NCBI GenBank assembly: GCA_043821115.1
Contig: JBDRDD010000017.1
Span: forward strand, 17,826 to 81,825
Reading direction: 5' to 3'
DNA length: 64,000 nucleotides
DNA from: JBDRDD01 sp043821115
GTDB taxonomy: Bacteria; CAYTYR01; UBA6262; DAOVJB01
A program made the translations under genes and the position numbers. The notes beneath the pieces were generated by a model that was not told where the DNA came from, did no database searches, and saw only the letters and a program-made list of their open reading frames with translations. Shown in pieces: positions 42,973 to 50,261 of the stretch. The first letter of the stretch is position 1. Each line of letters begins with the position of its first letter.

Positions 42973-43677
42973 TTGGTGGAATTTGAAACGAAGTTAACAG
43001 GTGTTATTCAAAGAACTCATAATGTGAAGAGCTTCAGGTTCAGCGTGGCTGAAGATTTTTCTTTTAAGGCAGGTCAGTTTTTCTTCCTGACAATAAGGAA
43101 CAAGGACAAGGAGATTTCAAAGCACTTCTCGTTTTCCAATGCGCCTACCGAAAAAAACTACATGGAATTCACGAAGAGGCTTACAGACAGCGAGTTCTCG
43201 CAGGCTTTGGACGAGCTTAAACCCGGGGACTGGGCCAGGGTCAGGATGGCTTACGGTGATTTTGTTCTAAGAGCTGAAGATAAAAAGATAGCCTTTCTCT
43301 GCGGAGGCATAGGGGTAACTCCCATCCGCAGTATATGTAAGGCTGTTGTTGATTCGAAACTCGAGAGGGATATAAGAATCCTTTACGGCAACAGGACGGA
43401 AGCTGACATAGCGTTCAGGGAAGATTTTGACGCTATGCAAAAGGACTATCCCGGTCTGAAGGTAACACATGTAATTTCGCAGGCTGATGAGGGATGGAAA
43501 GGCAGAAGAGGTCATATAGACTCGGAGCTTATTAAAGCAGAAATGCCGGACTACAAAGAGCGCCGTTTTTATGCGTGTGGTCCCCCGGGCATGGTCACTG
43601 CAATGCAAAACATACTGGAAAATGAACTCTCGCTTGCGAAAGAGCAGATAATAACGGAGAAATTTTCAGGATACTGA
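42973..43677 (+). CDS. FAD/NAD(P)-binding oxidoreductase (ferredoxin-NADP+ reductase-like)
   Basis: This reductase passes electrons from NAD(P)H to an iron protein. The 234-residue product has an FAD domain (about 1-100; KHFSFSNAP is the RxYS-like flavin motif, with His-Phe replacing the usual Arg-x-Tyr, then GDWARVRMAYGDF) and an NAD domain (about 105-234; LCGGIGVTPIRS, YACGPPGMV). It starts at TTG 42973 or GTG 42976 after AGGAG. It could reduce rubredoxin domains of the neighbouring rubrerythrins; that is inference. No 2Fe-2S domain is attached. Confidence 0.85.
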   Translation: MVEFETKLTGVIQRTHNVKSFRFSVAEDFSFKAGQFFFLTIRNKDKEISKHFSFSNAPTEKNYMEFTKRLTDSEFSQALDELKPGDWARVRMAYGDFVLRAEDKKIAFLCGGIGVTPIRSICKAVVDSKLERDIRILYGNRTEADIAFREDFDAMQKDYPGLKVTHVISQADEGWKGRRGHIDSELIKAEMPDYKERRFYACGPPGMVTAMQNILENELSLAKEQIITEKFSGY

Positions 43678-43707
43678 TTATCATAAAAGGAGATATAACA
43701 GGAGAGA

Positions 43708-44352
43708 ATGAAAAAAGTAGACCTTATAATATTCGATCTTGACGGTACGCTTGTTGACTCAAGGCAGGATATAGCAAATGCCGTCAATTTCACACTGAGG
43801 GAGCTGGGCTTTCCCCAAAAAACCGTTTCGGAGATAACATCCTATGTCGGAAACGGGGTAAAGGAGCTTATAGAACGTTCTCTTGGAGATGAAAGCGAGG
43901 GGCTTTCGGAAAAAGCATTATTTCTTTTCGAAGGCTATTACGCCGAACATTCCTCTGACTATTCCGAGCTGTATCCCGGTGTCAGGGAAATGCTCGAGTT
44001 CTTCAAGGCTAAGAGAAAGATCATAGTGACTAACAGGAACTATGAATTCGCGGTACTTACGTTGAAACTAAAAGGTATATACGGGTACTTCGAGAAGATA
44101 ATAGGCGGTGATAACGTGGCATGCATGAAGCCATCGGGCTGTCCTCTGGATGAGTCCATGTTAAGCGCAAACGCATCAAAGGACAGGACCATAATGGTAG
44201 GGGATATGACAGTCGATGTTCAGGCAGGAAAGAACGCGGGGGTTCTTACGTGCGGGGTTACATATGGGCTTGGCAAAAGAGAGGACCTGATCCAGGCCAA
44301 GCCGGATTATATAATTGATGATATAAGTAAACTGCGGGATATAATACAATAA
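43708..44352 (+). CDS. HAD-superfamily hydrolase, phosphoglycolate phosphatase-like
   Basis: The 214-residue cytoplasmic phosphatase has HAD motifs I (FDLDGTLVDS, about 8-17), II (IVTNRN, about 111) and IV (GDMTVDVQAGKNAG, about 165). A helical cap domain (about 20-90) matches the Gph-type subfamily. The substrate is undetermined. A GGAGA ribosome-binding site precedes the ATG. Confidence 0.87.
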   Translation: MKKVDLIIFDLDGTLVDSRQDIANAVNFTLRELGFPQKTVSEITSYVGNGVKELIERSLGDESEGLSEKALFLFEGYYAEHSSDYSELYPGVREMLEFFKAKRKIIVTNRNYEFAVLTLKLKGIYGYFEKIIGGDNVACMKPSGCPLDESMLSANASKDRTIMVGDMTVDVQAGKNAGVLTCGVTYGLGKREDLIQAKPDYIIDDISKLRDIIQ

Positions 44353-44363
44353 AGGAAGTGAAT

Positions 44364-44780
44364 ATGTGGCAGCGTAAATGCGTAAATTGCAGCGAATATA
44401 AAAATTGCAAAGATTCGTTCTCTTCGTGGATATTTTTCCTGGTAGGAATAATAGCGACCATTGCGATCAGGATTGTCACGGTACTCATTTATGTAAATCC
44501 GCTCTACGGCAAGATAGCCTGGTATATAGGCGTGGGCGGTTTTTTTATTTTCTTCATGTATAAATACAGGGTAAACAGCGCAAGATCAAAACTTATAGAA
44601 GAAAAGAATCTTGTTGCGAAGATAAACAACCAGAAAGAACTCTCAGGTGAGGATTATTCACTCATAGGAAATATTCTCTGCGGTCTAAGTTCCAAGAAAG
44701 AGACCATAAACTATATTTTTATATTCGGACTCTCAGCAGTGGTTCTACTGCTAGCCATATATATAGACTTTATTAAGTGA
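44364..44780 (+). CDS. Small membrane protein with N-terminal Cys motif, unknown
   Basis: The 138-residue product begins with a four-residue MWQR and CVNCSEYKNC (Cys6, Cys9 and Cys15), followed by membrane spans at about 20-43, 50-65 and 115-135. The region between the last two spans is charged. No family is recognised. The Cys motif next to a membrane, in an island of iron proteins, suggests a metal or redox role, but this is a guess. ATG at 44364 follows AAAGGAAGTG. Confidence 0.7.
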   Translation: MWQRKCVNCSEYKNCKDSFSSWIFFLVGIIATIAIRIVTVLIYVNPLYGKIAWYIGVGGFFIFFMYKYRVNSARSKLIEEKNLVAKINNQKELSGEDYSLIGNILCGLSSKKETINYIFIFGLSAVVLLLAIYIDFIK

Positions 44781-44796
44781 TAAAAAGGGATTCAAT

Positions 44797-45744
44797 ATGC
44801 CTTCACATCCTAAAATAGCCATAATAGGTGCAGGGAATGTAGGGAGTACTTTTGCATTTACACTTATGATAAGCGGTCTGGCACGTGAGATTGTCCTCAT
44901 CGATAAGAATAAAAACAGGGCTAAGGGGGAGTGTATGGATATGAATCACGGAGCCAGTTTTGTGCCCCCGGTTCATGTCTATGAGAGCGGTTACGAGGGT
45001 TGCAAAGATGCTGATATAGTGGTTATTACCGTTGGGGCCAAACAGAATCCAGGAGAGACAAGGATAGCCCTCGTTGAAAGAAATGCAGAAATTTTTAAGG
45101 AAATTATTCCTAAAATTGCATCTTATGCCAAGGATTCTATTATTATCGTTGTATCAAATCCCATGGATATCCTAACCTACGTGACCTTAAAGATTACAGG
45201 TTTTAATCCCAACAGGGTATTGGGCTCGGGGACAGTTTTAGACAGCTCTCGCTTCAGGTATCTAATCAGCGAACATTGCAATATTGACCCGCACAACGTA
45301 CACGCATATATTATCGGGGAGCACGGAGATACGGAACTCCCTGTGTGGAGCCACGCACATGTTGGGGGAATGCTCATTGCTGATTATTGCGGTATCTGTA
45401 AGAACAGATGCGATTCCAAAGGTGAACTCTATAATATTTTTGAGGAGGTTAAAAATGGCGCCTACAAAGTTATAGACGCAAAAGGCGCTACTTATTATGC
45501 CATTGGTCTGGCACTGCTGGAGATTGTCGGGGCTATCTTAAGAGATGAGAATTCAATACTTCCTGTCTCTACGTTGATAGAAGATTACTACGGAATAAAT
45601 GATGTTTGCCTGAGTATTCCATCTATCGTGAATAAAGGAGGAGTTAAGGATTTTCTAAAACTCAAGCTCTCTGATGAAGAGGAAAGAGGTTTTGTTAAAT
45701 CCGCGAATACACTAAAGGAAGTAATTAAAAATCTAAAGCTCTAA
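44797..45744 (+). CDS. ldh: L-lactate dehydrogenase
   Basis: LDH reduces pyruvate to L-lactate with NADH in fermentation. The 315-residue protein has an IGAGNVGST Rossmann motif (about 10-18) and the active-site loop GAKQNPGETR, whose Gln83 sits at the residue that distinguishes LDH (Gln) from MDH (Arg). The catalytic IGEHGDTE (His about 176) is intact. It stands between a membrane protein and the desulforedoxin gene, an odd place that may link redox balance to oxygen stress. Confidence 0.93.
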   Translation: MPSHPKIAIIGAGNVGSTFAFTLMISGLAREIVLIDKNKNRAKGECMDMNHGASFVPPVHVYESGYEGCKDADIVVITVGAKQNPGETRIALVERNAEIFKEIIPKIASYAKDSIIIVVSNPMDILTYVTLKITGFNPNRVLGSGTVLDSSRFRYLISEHCNIDPHNVHAYIIGEHGDTELPVWSHAHVGGMLIADYCGICKNRCDSKGELYNIFEEVKNGAYKVIDAKGATYYAIGLALLEIVGAILRDENSILPVSTLIEDYYGINDVCLSIPSIVNKGGVKDFLKLKLSDEEERGFVKSANTLKEVIKNLKL

Positions 45745-45758
45745 TAAGGGGAGGTTGT

Positions 45759-45884
45759 ATGGCAGTGGAAAAAGTTGGAGAGAAATACAGGTGCAATGTA
45801 TGTGGTAATGAGGTAACGGTTACAAAGGTTGGCGGCGGTGAGCTTGTATGCTGCTCTCAGCCAATGGAAAAAATTGAGGGATAA
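45759..45884 (+). CDS. dsr: Desulforedoxin, stand-alone 41 residues
   Basis: This is a tiny Fe(SCys)4 electron carrier. The ORF has a GGGGAGG ribosome-binding site and ends just before the rubrerythrin gene. The protein shows YRCNVCGNEV (Cys12, Cys15) and ELVCCSQPM (Cys31, Cys32), the CxxC...CC pattern that defines desulforedoxin and the N-terminal domain of desulfoferrodoxin. It contains no superoxide reductase domain. It ends within a long purine run that also serves the next gene's ribosome-binding site. Confidence 0.88.
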   Translation: MAVEKVGEKYRCNVCGNEVTVTKVGGGELVCCSQPMEKIEG

Positions 45885-45895
45885 GGAGGAAAAGA

Positions 45896-46474
45896 ATGGG
45901 AAAATCTATTAAGGGAACAAAAACGGAGAAAAACCTGCTTACTTCATTTGCGGGAGAGTCCCAGGCGCGCAACCGCTACACGTATTTTGCCTCGGCTGCA
46001 AAAAAAGCGGGATACGAGCAGATAGCAGCTATATTTCTTGAGACGGCTGAGAATGAGAAAGAGCATGCCAAAAGATTTTTTAAGTTGCTTGAAGGAGGCG
46101 AGGTCGAGATCTCGGCTGCATACCCAGCCGGTGTGGTAGGGGATACGGCGCAGAACCTAGAGGCAGCCGCTAACGGAGAGAACCTTGAGTGGACCAAGCT
46201 TTACAAGGAAGCAGCGGCTACGGCAAGGGAAGAGGGTTTTGAGAAGGTCGCGGTGCAGTTCGAGGAGATAGCAGAAGTAGAAGCTGAACATGAGAAACGC
46301 TACAGGAAACTGCTTGCAAATGTAAAGAGCAAGAAGGTATTCAAGAAAGATTCCGTGGTGAAGTGGAAATGCAGAAACTGCGGTTATGTGCATGAGGGAA
46401 AAGACGCCCCCGAGAAGTGCCCGGCGTGTGAGCACCCGCAGAGCTATTACGAGGTAATAGCAGAGAATTATTGA
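45896..46474 (+). CDS. rbr: Rubrerythrin
   Basis: This diiron peroxidase reduces H2O2 using electrons from rubredoxin. The 192-residue protein has the classic order: ferritin-like domain first (about 1-145; SFAGESQARNRYTYFA, ENEKEHAKRFF, EVEAEHEKRY) and C-terminal rubredoxin (about 158-192; CRNCGYVHEGKDAPEKCPAC). AAGGAGG is 7 nt before the ATG. Confidence 0.95.
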   Translation: MGKSIKGTKTEKNLLTSFAGESQARNRYTYFASAAKKAGYEQIAAIFLETAENEKEHAKRFFKLLEGGEVEISAAYPAGVVGDTAQNLEAAANGENLEWTKLYKEAAATAREEGFEKVAVQFEEIAEVEAEHEKRYRKLLANVKSKKVFKKDSVVKWKCRNCGYVHEGKDAPEKCPACEHPQSYYEVIAENY

Positions 46475-46486
46475 CAGGAGGAAGTT

Positions 46487-46930
46487 ATGAAGGGTTTAGT
46501 TTGCAAGGTGTGCGGATATGTGGCTATTGACGGCACTGCCCCGGACAACTGCTCGGTGTGCCATGCTCCGAAAACATCGTTTGAGGATAAAGATGACGCG
46601 CTCAAGACACCGCAGGATCCGAAAAATCTGACGGAACTCGAAAAGAAGCATGTACCGGTCATAACCGTGGTGAAGAAATGCGGTCTTATCCCGGAAGGAT
46701 GCCAGGATGTTCACATCAAGGTGGGTGAGATAACACATCCTATGCTGAAAGAGCATTTCATAATGTACATAGATGTGTACCTGGACAAGAGATTTGCATC
46801 ACGCATCACGCTTAGTCCCGAGGTTCTCAATCCCGCTGCCGCACTTCACGTGAAGGCAGAAGGTGTGAAGCTGACGGCTGTTGAAAGGTGCAACATCCAC
46901 GGTGCATGGATAAGCGAGGCAGATCTTTAA
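46487..46930 (+). CDS. Rubredoxin-superoxide reductase fusion
   Basis: Superoxide reductase converts superoxide to H2O2 without making O2. The 147-residue product has an N-terminal rubredoxin-type knuckle (Cys6, Cys9, Cys22, Cys25) in place of the usual desulforedoxin domain. A complete SOR domain follows, with EKKHVPV (Glu52, His55), HPMLKEHFI (His84, His90) and CNIHGAW (Cys135, His138), all the Fe(His4Cys) ligands and the Glu. GGAGG precedes the ATG. The product peroxide would feed the adjacent rubrerythrin. Confidence 0.92.
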   Translation: MKGLVCKVCGYVAIDGTAPDNCSVCHAPKTSFEDKDDALKTPQDPKNLTELEKKHVPVITVVKKCGLIPEGCQDVHIKVGEITHPMLKEHFIMYIDVYLDKRFASRITLSPEVLNPAAALHVKAEGVKLTAVERCNIHGAWISEADL

Positions 46931-46945
46931 TATGTGCTATATATA

Positions 46946-46975
46946 CCATCCCGTACATGTGAATGTGCGGGGTGG
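46946..46975 (+). other. 13-bp hairpin with GUGA tetraloop
   Basis: CCATCCCGTACAT pairs with ATGTGCGGGGTGG (two G-U) around a GTGA loop, a GNRA-type tetraloop. It lies between the superoxide reductase and ferritin-like genes, 11 nt before the next ribosome-binding site. There is no T-run, so it is more likely an mRNA processing or stability element than a terminator. Confidence 0.65.
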
Positions 46976-46998
46976 CTCTCACTCAGGGGAGGTATTAT

Positions 46999-47478
46999 AT
47001 GAAGGAAAGGTTTTCAGGCAGTGAAGTGGTTGAGATAGGCATTGAGATAGAGATAAACGGTATGGATTTTTACCAGAAACTTGCGACAAGTACTGATAAT
47101 GCAAGTGTCAAGGATGTGTTTTTGTTTCTTGCCGGGGAGGAAGACAATCATATAGTGGCTTTTCAGAAGCTTCTTGATTCCATACAGGAATACGAACCTC
47201 CCGAGGCATATCCCGGGGATTATTTTGTCTACATGAATGCGCTGGCAGGCAGCCATGTCTTTACCCAGAAGAATAAGGGGATAGAGATAGCAGGAAAAAT
47301 AAAAAATGACATGGAAGCCATAGAAATAGCAATAGGGTTTGAAAAAGATTCCATACTCTTCTTTGAGGGGATGAAGGAATCCGTGCCTGAACAGGACAAG
47401 TCTGTCATAGATGAGCTTGTAAAGCAGGAAAAAGGCCATCTTTCAAGGCTCCACGAGCTTAGAAGGTTGCTTATATAA
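46999..47478 (+). CDS. Ferritin-like/rubrerythrin-type diiron protein without rubredoxin domain
   Basis: The 159-residue protein is a four-helix bundle with paired iron-binding helices. EIEINGMDFYQ and GEEDNHIVAF (ExxxH) form one pair and GFEKDSILFFEG and KQEKGHLSRLHEL the other. It has no rubredoxin knuckle. Such proteins may be peroxidases or iron carriers. ATG 46999 is preferred because GGGGAGG is 7 nt upstream; an ORF start at 46963 has none. It lies in the middle of the oxygen-defence genes. Confidence 0.85.
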   Translation: MKERFSGSEVVEIGIEIEINGMDFYQKLATSTDNASVKDVFLFLAGEEDNHIVAFQKLLDSIQEYEPPEAYPGDYFVYMNALAGSHVFTQKNKGIEIAGKIKNDMEAIEIAIGFEKDSILFFEGMKESVPEQDKSVIDELVKQEKGHLSRLHELRRLLI

Positions 47479-47496
47479 TTAAATTAAGGAGGAGTT

Positions 47497-47733
47497 ATGG
47501 CAAAGAATGTCACGATTTACAGCACGCCCGAATGTCCTTATTGCTTGAGGGCGAAAGAGTTCTTGAAGGAAAATAACATAGATTTTTCTGATGTGGATGT
47601 TTCTGATAACCAGATAGCAAGGCAGGAGATGACCAGAAAATCAGAGCAGATGGGGGTGCCTGTTTTTGACATTGACGGACAAATTATTGTTGGTTTTGAT
47701 AAAGATGCTATCAGTAAGGCATTGGACCTGTAA
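47497..47733 (+). CDS. Glutaredoxin-like thiol-redox protein (NrdH/Grx type)
   Basis: The 78-residue thioredoxin-fold protein has the CPYC active site (residues about 13-16), VTIYSTPE at the N terminus and a cis-Pro VPVF loop (about 53-56). It probably reduces disulfides with electrons from the following thioredoxin reductase-like enzyme. AAGGAGG precedes the ATG. Confidence 0.9.
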   Translation: MAKNVTIYSTPECPYCLRAKEFLKENNIDFSDVDVSDNQIARQEMTRKSEQMGVPVFDIDGQIIVGFDKDAISKALDL

Positions 47734-47806
47734 GAATTTCTCTTGATAATCCGTAGGACATAATTTTAGGAATTATTGCCACTGGATATTTTAGGAGGCG
47801 CTTGTA

Positions 47807-48709
47807 ATGTATGATTTGATAATCATAGGCGCAGGACCCGCGGGTATAACCGCAGCCGTGTACGCAGCTAGAAAAGGCCTTGATTTTATCATTATAACAA
47901 AGGATATAGGTGGGCAGACGGTATGGAGCAGCAGTATTGACAACTATACGGGTTACCAGCTTATAAGCGGTCCCGAGCTTGCGGACAAGTTCGAAGAGCA
48001 TATGAGGAAATACACGATGAATGTCAAGGATGGTGAGGAGGTTCTTGAGCTAACCAAGAGAAATGATAAGATTGTCGCAAGAACCTCAAAATCCACGTAT
48101 GAAGCAAAAACCGCTATTATCGCATCCGGAAAGAAATCAAAGGAGCTTGGCGTTGTCGGTGAGGTCCAATTCAAAAACAAGGGTCTAACATATTGCGCCA
48201 CCTGTGACGGTCCTCTTTTTGAAGGTAAGGATGTAGCTGTCATGGGAGGGGGCAATTCCGCTCTTGATGCAACACTGCAGCTTATAAATATAGCTAATCA
48301 TATATACCTTATTAATATATCGAAGCGTCTTACCGGGGATGCCGTGATGAAAGAGAAGGTGAAAAAAAGCGACAAGGTTACCATACTTAACGATACAAGA
48401 GTCACGGCTATAAAAGGTGATAAATTCGTTAGAAGCATAGCTGTCAAAACAAAAGATGTTGATAAGGAGCTTTCGGTCGAAGGTGTTTTTGTTGAGATAG
48501 GCCTTATCCCGAATTCTGGTTTTGCGAAGGATGTAGGCAGGAACAGGAAAAATGAAATTAAGGTGAATTGTTATAACCAAACGGACACACCGGGTATCTT
48601 TGCCGCCGGGGATGTAACGGATGTACCGGAAAAGCAGATTATTGTTGCTGCAGGAGAAGGTGCTAAGGCCGCACTGGGTATATTCAGGTATTTAGCAAAG
48701 CAAAAATAA
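47807..48709 (+). CDS. trxB: Thioredoxin reductase-like flavoprotein
   Basis: The 300-residue enzyme has an N-terminal IIIGAGPAGITAAVYAARKG FAD motif, the CATC redox pair (about 134-137), an NADP-type GGGNSALDA motif and a C-terminal FAAGDVTDV. The layout is that of low-molecular-weight TrxR. It would reduce the adjacent glutaredoxin-like protein. RBS AGGAGGCG is clear. Confidence 0.92.
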   Translation: MYDLIIIGAGPAGITAAVYAARKGLDFIIITKDIGGQTVWSSSIDNYTGYQLISGPELADKFEEHMRKYTMNVKDGEEVLELTKRNDKIVARTSKSTYEAKTAIIASGKKSKELGVVGEVQFKNKGLTYCATCDGPLFEGKDVAVMGGGNSALDATLQLINIANHIYLINISKRLTGDAVMKEKVKKSDKVTILNDTRVTAIKGDKFVRSIAVKTKDVDKELSVEGVFVEIGLIPNSGFAKDVGRNRKNEIKVNCYNQTDTPGIFAAGDVTDVPEKQIIVAAGEGAKAALGIFRYLAKQK

Positions 48710-48777
48710 TTCAATTCATAAATTCCTCTATAAAAAGCTTTCCTTTAATGCTCATCAAAAAAAGTTAAAAAAAACTC

Positions 48778-48805
48778 TTGACAAGATAATGAGCTGTGGT
48801 ATAAT
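48778..48805 (+). promoter_or_regulatory. Promoter of the IscR-like gene
   Basis: TTGACA (48778-48783), a 16-bp spacer and TATAAT (48800-48805), with a TGG extended -10. An imperfect inverted repeat ATTACTAC-N16-GTAGTGAT (48804-48835) starts at the -10 and may bind the regulator. Confidence 0.8.
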
Positions 48806-48864
48806 TACTACAAAAGCAATTAGATTGGTAGTGATTAAAAAAGGCAACTAAAAGGGGGGATTTT

Positions 48865-49308
48865 ATGAAGCTCTCTACCAAGGGGAGATATGGAGCACGT
48901 CTAATGCTGGAGCTGGCTCTTCATCACGGCAATGGACTGATGCTGCTTAAGGACATATCTGAGCATCAGGATATCTCGGAAAAATATCTTGGGCATCTGG
49001 TTCCGCCCCTAAAAGCTGCCGGTCTTGTGAATTCAAGCAGGGGGGCTCACGGTGGATATGCTCTTGCGAAAGATCCCAAGGATATAAATCTTGAGGAAAT
49101 AGTTAGTGCGCTTGAGGGCAACATCGCTCTTGTTGAATGTGTGGCAAGTCCGGATGTGTGCTCTCGGATAAGTTTTTGTATAGCTCGTGATATATGGGAG
49201 GAGGTGGCACAAAAGATAAAAGAGACATTGAAGGGAATCACACTGCAAGACATGGTACGAATGCATGAAGAGAAAAGAAATTCCAAAGCCTTCATGTACA
49301 GTATATAA
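48865..49308 (+). CDS. iscR: Rrf2-family regulator, IscR-like
   Basis: This winged-helix regulator probably senses Fe-S status. The 147-residue protein has the Rrf2 core (KLSTKGRYGARLMLELAL at the N terminus; HGGYALAKDP) and three clustered Cys (92, 99, 105; spacing x6 and x5) as in [2Fe-2S]-binding IscR. It has a strong own promoter and heads a sulfur/thiazole/Cys-Met operon. IscR versus other Rrf2 (CymR) cannot be settled; proximity to cysK and metY makes CymR-like control of sulfur genes plausible. Confidence 0.88.
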   Translation: MKLSTKGRYGARLMLELALHHGNGLMLLKDISEHQDISEKYLGHLVPPLKAAGLVNSSRGAHGGYALAKDPKDINLEEIVSALEGNIALVECVASPDVCSRISFCIARDIWEEVAQKIKETLKGITLQDMVRMHEEKRNSKAFMYSI

Positions 49309-49330
49309 AATAAAAAAGGAGGCTCCAAGA

Positions 49331-50149
49331 ATGGGAAAGATTTTTTCAAAGGTAAGCGAGGCAAATATTACTGAGGCAATAGTAAAGGATTTTTCAAGCA
49401 GGTTTCTTAATACCATAAAAAGCGATTGTGTTGTGATAGGTGCCGGGCCGAGCGGTCTGGTGGCTTCCAGGGAGCTAGCCAAGGATGGGTTTAAGGTTCT
49501 TCTTATTGAGGCCAATAACTATCTGGGCGGAGGATTCTGGATAGGCGGATATCTAATGAACGGTATCACGGTGCGCGAACCCGCACAAAAATTGCTTGAG
49601 GAAATAGATGTCCCTTATGAGAAGGCCTCAGACGGTCTCTACATCGCGCGCGGACCGCACGCATGTTCAAAACTTATAGCAAGTACATGCGATGCAGGCG
49701 TGAATATCGTAAATATGACAAAATTTGATGATGTTGTTTTAAGGGAGAATAACAGGGTTGCGGGTGTTGTTATAAACTGGACCCCTGTCTCTGCGCTTCC
49801 AAGAGCCATTACATGTGTGGATCCCGTAGCTCTTGAATCAAAGCTGGTAATTGACGCAACAGGCCACGATGCTGTTGTGGCTAACTCTCTTGCAAAGAGA
49901 AATCTGATAAGTATTAAGGATTTCAGCGGAATGTGGGTGGAAGAATCAGAGGACCTTGTGGTTGAAAATACAAAAGAGATTCATCCCGGACTCATAGTCG
50001 CGGGCATGGCGGTATCAACCGTGTTCGGATTGCCCAGGATGGGGCCGACCTTCGGCGGTATGCTTCTTTCGGGTAAGAAAGCTGCCAGTGAAGCAAAGAA
50101 AATTTTAACGCAAAAGAAAGCCAAGGAAGAATCTTTGGTAGCGGCATAA
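49331..50149 (+). CDS. thi4: Thiazole synthase, Thi4 family
   Basis: This enzyme makes the ADP-thiazole precursor of thiamine from NAD+, glycine and a sulfur donor. The 272-residue protein has the N-terminal VVIGAGPSGLVASRELA FAD/NAD motif, the EANNYLGGGFW loop, and VDPVALESK near 163-171. Cys162 precedes VDP, at the site of the donor Cys of yeast-type suicide Thi4, where methanogen-type enzymes carry His. ATG 49331 follows AAAGGAGG; an upstream ATG at 49265 lies inside the iscR gene. Confidence 0.9.
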   Translation: MGKIFSKVSEANITEAIVKDFSSRFLNTIKSDCVVIGAGPSGLVASRELAKDGFKVLLIEANNYLGGGFWIGGYLMNGITVREPAQKLLEEIDVPYEKASDGLYIARGPHACSKLIASTCDAGVNIVNMTKFDDVVLRENNRVAGVVINWTPVSALPRAITCVDPVALESKLVIDATGHDAVVANSLAKRNLISIKDFSGMWVEESEDLVVENTKEIHPGLIVAGMAVSTVFGLPRMGPTFGGMLLSGKKAASEAKKILTQKKAKEESLVAA

Positions 50150-50158
50150 AGAATATCA

Positions 50159-50234
50159 GTGTAGGGAGGGCGAAAGGGAGGAGTTTCTATGCTTGGGGGC
50201 TGCGGGAAAGCATGGCAAACTCCTTCCCCTACAC
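50159..50234. repeat. 76-bp palindromic element between thi4 and the PP-loop gene
   Basis: Terminal 8-bp inverted repeats GTGTAGGG/CCCTACAC enclose nested stems GGAGTTT/AAACTCC and ATGCTT/AAGCAT, with a 13-nt G-rich loop and an asymmetric AGGGCGAAAGGGA bulge on the left. The form resembles a REP-like or MITE-like palindrome. It also contains a Shine-Dalgarno (GGAGG) and ATG (50189) opening a 35-codon ORF into the next gene. No second copy is seen in the window. Confidence 0.55.
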
Positions 50235-50261
50235 GAAAAAAGAAACAGCAAGGAGATATAG

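Noticed and set aside
50159..50234. TPP or other known riboswitch after thi4
   Set aside because: No CTGAGA-type TPP core or other known aptamer consensus is present; it reads as a palindrome.
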